DNA from: JACRBR01 sp964371355
Lineage (GTDB): Bacteria > Chloroflexota > Dehalococcoidia > DSTF01 > JACRBR01
DNA length: 64,000 nt
Reading direction: 5' to 3'
Assembly: GCA_964371355.1 (NCBI GenBank)
Contig: CAYJMG010000003.1
Location: forward strand, 1-64,000
Shown here: positions 58,001 through 64,000 of the stretch, one piece after another
Numbering within the stretch: position 1 is the stretch's first letter
How the letters are laid out: the number at the start of each line of letters is the position of its first letter
Translations under genes and position numbers: made by a program
Notes under the pieces: model-generated
Seen by the model: only the letters and a program-made list of their open reading frames with translations
Database searches by the model: none
Told to the model about the DNA's origin: nothing

Positions 58001-61000
58001 TCACCGGTCGCGGGGTTGCCGTCGGCGTTGGGGTCGGCCTCGGACAAGTCACCGGCGGGCGGCAGCACGTTGCAGCCGAAGCCGGCTAGCGATGTCGTGG
58101 GCGTGCCGGCGGACAGCCACGACTGGTCGTAGAGCAGCGTGACCTGGAACGACCCGAGGCCGACGCCGGACGGGATGTCGCGGGCGACGAGGTCGACATC
58201 GAAGGTGCCGGAGGTCGGCAGGTCGCGCGTGCTCTGCAGGCCCGGGAGCTGCGGGGCCGTATCGACGACGAGGCAGACGGGCGTCGTGCCCTGCTGCGTG
58301 CACAGCGGCTGCGACAGCGGCGTGATCGTCGGCGTCGGGGTATCGGTCGGCGTGTCGGTGGGCGTGGGCGTCGGCGTATCCGTCGGGGTGTCGGTCGGCG
58401 TCGGTGTGTCCGTCGGGGTATCGGTGGGCGTGGGCGTAGCCGTGGGTGTGGGCGTGTCTGTCGGCGTCGGCGTGTTGGTGGGCGTGGGCGTGGCGGTGGG
58501 CGGCAGGCCGTTGAAGACGATGGCGTTCAGGCAGCCGCCGCCAGGGTTGGCGCCGACCGGGTTGCAGCTCGCCATCTCGAGCGCGTTGCCATCGGCTGCA
58601 GCGGCCTTGAACAGGGTGAGGGGCGAGGTGCCGGTCCCGGTGACGGTGAAGGGGATGGTGGCAATGAGGACGTCACCGGAGGGACCGGCACCAAAGGTGA
58701 AGCACGAGATGAAGGCGTCGCCCGTGGCGGGGTTGCCGTCGGCGTTGAGGTCGCCCTCGGGCAGGTCGCCGCTGGGGGCGGGCAGGGTGCAGTTGAAGCC
58801 GGCGCCGGCGAGCGGGCTGGTGGGCGTGGCGGCGGTGAGCCACGAGACGTCGTACAGCAGGGTGACCTGGAAAGTGCTGAGACCGAAGTTGTCCGGCAGG
58901 ACGTCGCGCATGTAGACGTCGATGCTGAAGTTGCCGCTGGCCGGCACACCCTTCGAGGTCTGGTAGCCGGGGACGGAGGGGTCGGCGTCGACGACGAAGC
59001 AGGCCGTGCCGGTGCCGCCGGGCTGGGTGAAGCACGACGGCTGCGCCTCCGGCGTGAAGGTGGCCGTGGGCGTGGGGGTGATCGTCGGCGTGTTGGTGGG
59101 CGTGCCGGGCGGGAAGATGCCGACCTCGGAGTCGGAGGTATCGATGATCTGGACCGGGATGCTCGAGCCGTCGGGATGCGCGAACTCGGTGCCCATAAAG
59201 CGCAAGTCGACGATGCCGGGGTTCAGGGCGCGGAAGCGGACGGTGGCGAGCGTGGCCGAGCCGGAGGGCCCGGGCGGATTGAGGCCCTGCGTGACGCAGC
59301 CGAACTGGATCTCGCCGTTCGCAACGGGGAATTGGTTCGGCGGCTCCACTTTAGGCAGGCACGCCACCGTGCGGCCGGTGCTTCCGATGAAGGGTGATTC
59401 GGTGACGCTCACGACCTCAAGCTGCTCCTGCGGGGCTCCGCCGAGGAAGCGCAGGTTGAACTCGAAGGCGCCGAGGTTCGAGACGTCGGCGACGTTCACG
59501 TCGACGTTGAACTCGTCGCCCACGTTGACGGCCTGGAGCGTGGGGAACACGGAGAGCTTCGCCTGGCCGCCGGGGGTGGGCGTGGTCGTCGGCGTCGAGG
59601 TGGCGGTGTTGGGTGGGCACACGCCGGGACACGGCGTCGGTGAGGGCGCGACGGTGATAGTGACGCTGCCACCGAGCAGGACGCCGATCGGGTATTCCAC
59701 GCCAAAGGGCGAGATCACTTTGGCTGTGGTGGGCGCAACGCCGAGCGGCGTCGAGCCGGGTGCGGTCGCCTGCATGGGGCGGAGCTGATAGGTCACGAGC
59801 AGGCCGCTGCCGCTGGCGCCCGGGATGCCCGCATCACCGATGGTCACGCAGTTGAACTTCCAGAGGCCCGGCGACGTGTCCGGCGTGGGTGTCGCCGTCG
59901 GCGTGTCGGTGGGCGTGGAGGTCGGCGTGTCGGTGGCGATGATGGTACCGGTCGGCGAGGGCGTGTTTGTGGGCGTGGGGACGCTGGACGTGGGCGTCTC
60001 CGTGGGCAGCGGGTCATCGCCCTGAGCGAAGCAGGTCGGCGAGCGGCCGCTGGAGCTGATGAACGGCCCGGTGAAGGCACCCACCTTCTGGAAGATGTTG
60101 GCGTCGTACTGCAGCTCGACCGCGAAGGCGCCAACGTTGACGGCGTTGTCGACGTAGACGCCTACGTTCATCACGTCGAACTGCTGGACGGTCTGGGACG
60201 CGGGCTCGATGCGCAGCGTCACCGGACCGGGGGTGAAGGTCGGCGTGACGGTGGAGGTGGCGGTGTTGGTGGATGTGGCCGTCGGGCAGGGGCCGGTGCA
60301 CGGCGTGGGCGTCGACGTGATCGTGGGCGTGGCGGTGTCCGTCGGCGTGCCGGTGGGCGTGCGCGTATTGGTGGGCGTGGGAGTGAACGTGGCGGTGGGG
60401 CAGGGCCCGCCGCAGGGCGTGGGCGACGGCTCGGGGCCGATGTCGAGCTGCGCGGTCTCGGCGAAACCGACGTCGAGATCGAGCACCTCGGGGCCGGCGT
60501 TGTTGTTGGGGTTGCTATCACGATAGACGGGGTTGGAGATGATGATTCTTACCGATTCGAGCGCGAGTGTCGTCGTCCCTTCCAGCGCGGGAAGCAGCGT
60601 GAACGTGGCGAGGGTACCGCTGCCCCCGGCGCCAGGTTTGAAGCCTGGGACGTTGGGGAAGAAGGTGCCGATCGTGATGCAGCTCAACGTCACGGACGTG
60701 CCGGTCTTCACTAGCGGCGTGCACGTCACGGGGCGGCCTGTGCTACCGAGGAACGGACCGGGGACGGCGCTGATTGTCGAGAGGTCGCTATTGAAGAACA
60801 GGGGGTCGTAACCCAGGGTCACCTCGAATGAGAGGACGTCCGACACGTCCTCGATCTGCACGTCGACGCTGTGCGGCACGTTCACGTTCGCGTTCTGCGC
60901 GGGTGGCGTTATACAGACCGCGGCGGCGATCTGGGGGCCACAGCTACCGGCGGGCGCGACACCGGTCGGCGACGGTGTTGGGGTGTTGGTAATGGTAGGC

Positions 61001-61641
61001 GTGTTGGTAATGGTGGGCGTGTTGGAGGGCGTGAAGGTCACCTGCGGCGTGCCACCTGCGTCCTGAATCAGGACCTGGGCCGGACTCGCGCTGATAACGT
61101 CGATGCTAGTTTCGGGGAGGCCATTGTCGGACATCTGCGCCTGTGCGAACGAAATGCTGGTGGTCGCCGCGACAGGCGAGATAGCCGTAAATGAAAGCAG
61201 AGCAAGTTCCTCGTCCCCTGCGGGGTTAGGACCCGACGATGTACATCCATAGAGGATCGTTCCTACACCCTGTGGAGTCACACTGATTATCGGATCCGGG
61301 CAGAGGAAGAAGGGATTGGAGGTCCAAGGCCCCGGTGCGACACCAGTAGGCAGGATGGAGACGAGCGTGGCATCGTATTGCAGCGTGAACTCCCACGCGC
61401 CGAGCTCGGCGTCGCTGGTGCTCCAAACAGAGAATCCGAAGCTTGATCCGGACATCGTCTGGATAATGGCGGGCTCGATACGCATCGTGCCGGTAGGAGC
61501 CGCGCTCGCTGGTGTCCGTTCAGAAAAGGCGGCTTGGCCGATGACGGCGGCGAGGGTGAGGACGGCGCAGGCGGCGAGGGACGCGAGGAGGCCGAGGAGC
61601 CACCCGCGGTTTGCCCGAGCCACCGGCGAGGTTCGGTTCAC
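55074..61641 (-). CDS. Giant multi-cohesin-like secreted protein, N-terminal part (3' side in gap)
   Basis: From GTG 61641 the frame runs 2,189 codons to the gap. A signal helix (WLLGLLASLAACAVLTLAAV) is followed by nine cohesin-like modules of about 140-170 residues, each with the LGxFxxxLxYD strand pattern and pairs of Cys, joined by Thr-Pro-Asp/Glu linkers. Modules 1-4 are diverse; modules 5-9 share a stricter pattern with SGDLSEADPNADGNPATGDA, a possible calcium loop. Modules 7 and 8 are identical. Module 3 is split by an inserted linker. Cohesins bind dockerins; ligand here is unknown. The start is GTG with AAGG upstream; a long upstream in-frame extension to 61911 would read through the leader hairpin and is rejected. 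Confidence 0.85.
55891..56782 (-). repeat. Exact intragenic duplication, copy 1
   Basis: These 892 bases are identical to 56845-57736, offset by 954 bases (318 codons, in frame). Each copy encodes linker, a complete cohesin-like module and linker. Confidence 0.95.
56845..57736 (-). repeat. Exact intragenic duplication, copy 2
   Basis: This is the second copy of the 892-base repeat. I compared the two line by line and found no differences between the end points. Confidence 0.95.
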
Positions 61642-61710
61642 GCCACACCCTTCACGTTGACAAACGCCTCGCGAACCTGTGCCATATCTGCCCGGGACGG
61701 GGGACCGGGA

Positions 61711-61752
61711 GATAGAAAAAGGAGCACGGGCCTGCAAGCAAGGCCGCGCTCC
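61711..61752 (-). terminator. Leader terminator-like hairpin of the giant surface-protein gene
   Basis: On the minus strand GGAGCGCGGCCT-TTGCTTGC-type loop-AGGCCCGTGCTCC folds into a 12-base-pair stem with one bulge and is followed by TTTTTCTATC. It sits between the promoter and the GTG start, 70 bases before it, the position of an attenuator. Confidence 0.65.
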
Positions 61753-61926
61753 CCCGCGGACACACTTCTCTTGCGACGAACCGCCCGCGTCCGTGCGGGT
61801 GGGCAGCCTCCTGCTTCGGCTATCCGGAACGTGGGAGCTTCGAGCCCCCTGCCGCTGCCACCTGCGGCGGGGACCGGCGCGTGGCGGCCCGCCCGGGCCG
61901 ACCCTGCGCAATTCTACCCCAGACCG
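61753..61926 (-). promoter_or_regulatory. Structured leader RNA region upstream of the attenuator
   Basis: About 170 highly GC-rich bases between the predicted transcription start and the terminator-like hairpin can form several stems, including CCCGC-GCGGG at 61784-61799. The arrangement promoter, structured region, terminator, gene is that of a riboswitch or other attenuated leader. No known aptamer core was recognised. Confidence 0.4.
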
Positions 61927-61932
61927 ATAGGG

Positions 61933-61962
61933 ATCTTACGAACAGCCCCAAAGCTGTGTCAA
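61933..61962 (-). promoter_or_regulatory. Sigma-70-like promoter of the giant surface-protein gene
   Basis: A perfect TTGACA (61962-61957) and TAAGAT (61938-61933) are separated by 18 bases on the minus strand, predicting transcription from about 61926 and a leader of about 285 bases. The remaining bases up to 62282 contain a GGCCGCC/GGGCGGCC hairpin near 62170 but no clear promoter for the sigma gene. Confidence 0.7.
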
Positions 61963-62282
61963 TCAAGAAATAGGACAGGGAGTGTTAAAGGATGACGTTA
62001 CCCGCGGGTGCAGGGAGTCGGTCGCCGGGGGACGGCGGCGGAAGACGCCGGAAGGCAGAGACCGGAGGCCGGCTGTCGTGACAGGGAGGCAGCATCAAGG
62101 GAGCGTGCCGCCTGGCGCTCCGGCGGCGTAAGAAACCGCCCACCCGATTGTCATATCTGCAGGAGGGCCGCCGGGGAGGGCGGCCGCGGCGCTATGCTAT
62201 CGTTTCGTTCGACCGCGCTCCGCCATTCGCACGCTGTCCTCCCGGCGGCACTGGCGACGACGCGCACCCCACGGGAGGAGTC

Positions 62283-63695
62283 ATGGACGACGCCCTGCTG
62301 GTCAGCCGCGCGCAGACGGGCGACCTGGACGCGTTCGGCCAGCTGTACGACGGCTACTTCAACCGGATCTACGACTTCGCGTGGCGGATCCTCCGCGATG
62401 CCGACGAGGCGGCGGACGTCACGCAGGACGTGTTCATGAAGGCCATGCAGAACCTGCCTGGCCTCTCGAAGGCCGCGAGCTTCAAGTCGTGGCTCTTCAC
62501 CATCGCGCACAACACGGCGGTGACGCGGGCCGAGCGCGCGGGGCGCACGGTGCCGCTGCCGCAGCCCGTACACGAGGAGGCGTTCGGCGCGTTCGACGTG
62601 CCCGACCCATCGCACCTGGTGGACCCGGAGCTGGCGACGGGCGACGCGGAGCTGGCGGACCTGGTGTGGGAGGCGGCAGCGGCGCTGAACCCGCGCGACT
62701 ACGCGCTGCTGGACCTGCACGTGCGGCAGGGGCTGGACAGCGCGGAGATCGCCGGGGTGATGAACGTCAGCAAGGGCAACGCATACACGATGGTGAGCCG
62801 CATGAAGACGGCCGCGGCCGAGGTCATCGGCAGCTACGTGGTGGCGCGGCGCGGCAGCGCGGACTGCGATGGCCTGCAGCAGGCGCTGGCGGAGTTCGAG
62901 TTTCCGCCGTACACGGAACAGGTGCGCAAGGCCGTCGACGCGCACATCAAGGGATGCGAGACGTGCCAGAGCGCGCGCAAGCGGCTGACATCGCCACTGG
63001 AGATCTTCGGCGGGTTCGCGATGGTACCGGCGCCCCTGGCGCTGAAGGGCGACGTGTGGGGCAACGTGTCGTCGGCGTGGTACGTCAGCGGTCCGGGCGC
63101 GGGCGGCGCGGGCGGGCAGCCGCCGGCGTCGGACCTGCCGCCGAGTCCGTACGCGATGGCCGGTGACGGCGATGGCATGGGCGGTGGGGGCGGCGGCGTG
63201 CTGCCGTTCGGGATGGGTGGCGGCGGGGGCGAAGGCTGGGACCGCAACAAGGTGATGTGGTTCATCGGCGGCGTGGTGGGCCTCCTGCTGTTCGCGTTCG
63301 CTGGCGGCGCGCTCATCGCGGGAGCCATCGGCGGAGGTGACGGTGGCGGCGGCGCCGGGAGCGCGACGCGCACGCCGACGCCATCGCGTACGCCGACGAC
63401 GGTGACAACGGCCTCGCCGGGTGTGATCATCCACACGCCGACCCCGAACCTGACGCCCTCGTCGACGCCGCTGCCGACGGACACGGCGTTGCCGACGGAC
63501 ACGCCACCGCCGCTCCCGACGGACACGCCGCTGGCGACGGAGACGCCGACACCGGCGGGGACATCGACGCCGACGCCGAAGGGCGGGACGGCGACGCCGA
63601 CGCCGGAGGAGCAGGAGCCCTCGCCGACGAGGTGCCCGTCGTCGGGCTGCCCGACGCCGACGCCCACCGACACGCCGCTTCCGCTGATTCAGTAG
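62283..63695 (+). CDS. Membrane-tethered ECF sigma factor with zinc finger, TM helix and Thr-Pro extracytoplasmic tail
   Basis: ATG 62283 follows GGGAGGAG and encodes 470 residues. Sigma region 2 spans about 5-80 (FGQLYDGYFNRIYDFAWRIL, ADVTQDVFMKAMQNL) and region 4 about 135-185 (LDSAEIAGVMNVSKGNAYTM). An anti-sigma-type zinc motif H-x3-C-x2-C follows (HIKGCETC, about 220-227). After a Gly/Pro-rich segment comes one helix (VMWFIGGVVGLLLFAFAGGA, about 322-345) and a 120-residue tail of Thr-Pro repeats. Sigma factor, its brake and a sensor tail are thus one polypeptide. It is divergent from the giant surface gene whose linkers have the same Thr-Pro character. Confidence 0.88.
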   Translation: MDDALLVSRAQTGDLDAFGQLYDGYFNRIYDFAWRILRDADEAADVTQDVFMKAMQNLPGLSKAASFKSWLFTIAHNTAVTRAERAGRTVPLPQPVHEEAFGAFDVPDPSHLVDPELATGDAELADLVWEAAAALNPRDYALLDLHVRQGLDSAEIAGVMNVSKGNAYTMVSRMKTAAAEVIGSYVVARRGSADCDGLQQALAEFEFPPYTEQVRKAVDAHIKGCETCQSARKRLTSPLEIFGGFAMVPAPLALKGDVWGNVSSAWYVSGPGAGGAGGQPPASDLPPSPYAMAGDGDGMGGGGGGVLPFGMGGGGGEGWDRNKVMWFIGGVVGLLLFAFAGGALIAGAIGGGDGGGGAGSATRTPTPSRTPTTVTTASPGVIIHTPTPNLTPSSTPLPTDTALPTDTPPPLPTDTPLATETPTPAGTSTPTPKGGTATPTPEEQEPSPTRCPSSGCPTPTPTDTPLPLIQ

Positions 63696-63804
63696 AGGGC
63701 GGGCGGGAGCCGGACAGGTGCCTGCACCCGGTCAAAATCACAGGAACTGGGCCCGCGGGCTGCGCAGGAATCCCTAGCGCGGGCCGATGATTCACCTAAG
63801 GGGG

Positions 63805-63831
63805 GCGCCGCGCCACCTTTGGGCGCGGCGC
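63805..63831. repeat. GC-rich palindrome between sigma gene and next gene
   Basis: GCGCCGCGCC and GGCGCGGCGC form a ten-base-pair hairpin with a short loop containing CTTT. It has no T-run; it may end the sigma-factor transcript. Confidence 0.45.
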
Positions 63832-63837
63832 GTGGGC

Positions 63838-64000
63838 ATGCGCCAGAACTCGACCGCCGGCGAGGGCCTTCGGCCGTCGTTGTCGTGGCTGCTCGAACTG
63901 CCGCCGCACTCCGAACGCACCATGCGCATGGAGTCGCTGATCGCACGTCTGCGGCTGGTGGTGGTGTTCGCTAACGTCATCGCGCTGACGCTGTTCCTGG
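63838..64000 (+). CDS. Membrane protein, possibly sensor kinase N-terminus (3' end outside window)
   Basis: From ATG 63838 (or in-frame ATG 63787) the frame is open to the window edge. The 54 visible residues contain SERTMRMESLIARLRLVVVF, an amphipathic basic helix running into a hydrophobic helix (VVFANVIALTLFL), as at the start of Chloroflexota histidine kinases. Too little is visible for a firm family call. Confidence 0.5.
   Translation, partial: MRQNSTAGEGLRPSLSWLLELPPHSERTMRMESLIARLRLVVVFANVIALTLFL

Noticed and set aside
53157..58132. Several long plus-strand frames encoding VGVGVSVGVSVG-type repeats and Arg-rich proteins.
   Set aside because: They are antisense reflections of the Thr-Pro linker codons of the giant minus-strand gene; they run into the N gap and lack ribosome binding sites.
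61642..61911. 90-codon N-terminal extension of the giant surface protein.
   Set aside because: It would read through the terminator-like hairpin and places the signal peptide deep inside the protein.

Overview
The window is a GC-rich bacterial scaffold piece of mostly ordinary single-copy genes. The mixture suggests a Chloroflexota lineage, probably Dehalococcoidia-like, from a metagenome assembly. The evidence is very high GC, giant secreted proteins with Thr-Pro linkers and cohesin-like modules, heptad-type intergenic repeats, and a 100-base N gap at 54974-55073. The taxonomy is inferred, since no rRNA or tRNA gene was seen.

Layout. 1-1908 is the N-terminal part of a secreted Asp-rich (thrombospondin type 3-like) protein on the minus strand with a long structured leader. 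2.5-12.5 kb is housekeeping: a DsbA/FrnE-like oxidoreductase, prs, a CPA2 antiporter, secA, two Nudix genes carrying three Nudix domains, and a D-2-hydroxyacid dehydrogenase. 12.5-18.7 kb looks like a metal locus: a phosphotransferase, a DtxR-type regulator, a blue-copper lipoprotein, and an iron(III)-type ABC importer in one minus-strand operon. 18.8-35.2 kb holds lysS, a retropepsin-like/DUF5678-like pair, an aldo/keto reductase, GNAT and nucleotidyltransferase proteins, a flavin-reductase-like protein, DUF1028, a CoA-transferase, two winged-helix methyltransferases, an MFS exporter, a kinase-fold phosphotransferase, DUF4180 and an amidase. 35.2-43.6 kb holds serS, a small operon of two orphan proteins plus a PadR regulator, a GNAT enzyme, a diiron protein with an SCP2-like partner, a degenerate GGDEF-like protein, two SDRs and a PH-domain membrane protein. 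43.7-48.2 kb is a plus-strand operon: SDR, alpha/beta hydrolase, TldD, cupredoxin-like lipoprotein, amidohydrolase. 48.2-52.0 kb holds an MBL hydrolase, an NDP-forming acyl-CoA synthetase subunit, DUF1786 and a 44-aa membrane protein with a near-consensus promoter.

The most unusual region is 52.2-63.7 kb. A giant minus-strand open frame (at least 3,114 codons, interrupted by the N gap) encodes about ten cohesin-like modules joined by Thr-Pro linkers. It continues, without a stop, into a second signal-peptide-like start, another cohesin-like module, a dockerin-like module, a long Thr/Pro stalk and an LPFTG-TM-Arg tail. Divergently from it lies an ECF sigma factor fused to an anti-sigma-type zinc finger, a transmembrane helix and its own extracytoplasmic Thr-Pro tail. 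The giant gene has a good promoter and a roughly 285-nt leader ending in an intrinsic-terminator-like hairpin. Together this resembles a scaffoldin-like surface system with a one-polypeptide sensor/sigma factor, analogous in logic (not shown to be homologous) to cellulosome SigI/RsgI control. The window ends inside a membrane protein starting near 63838.
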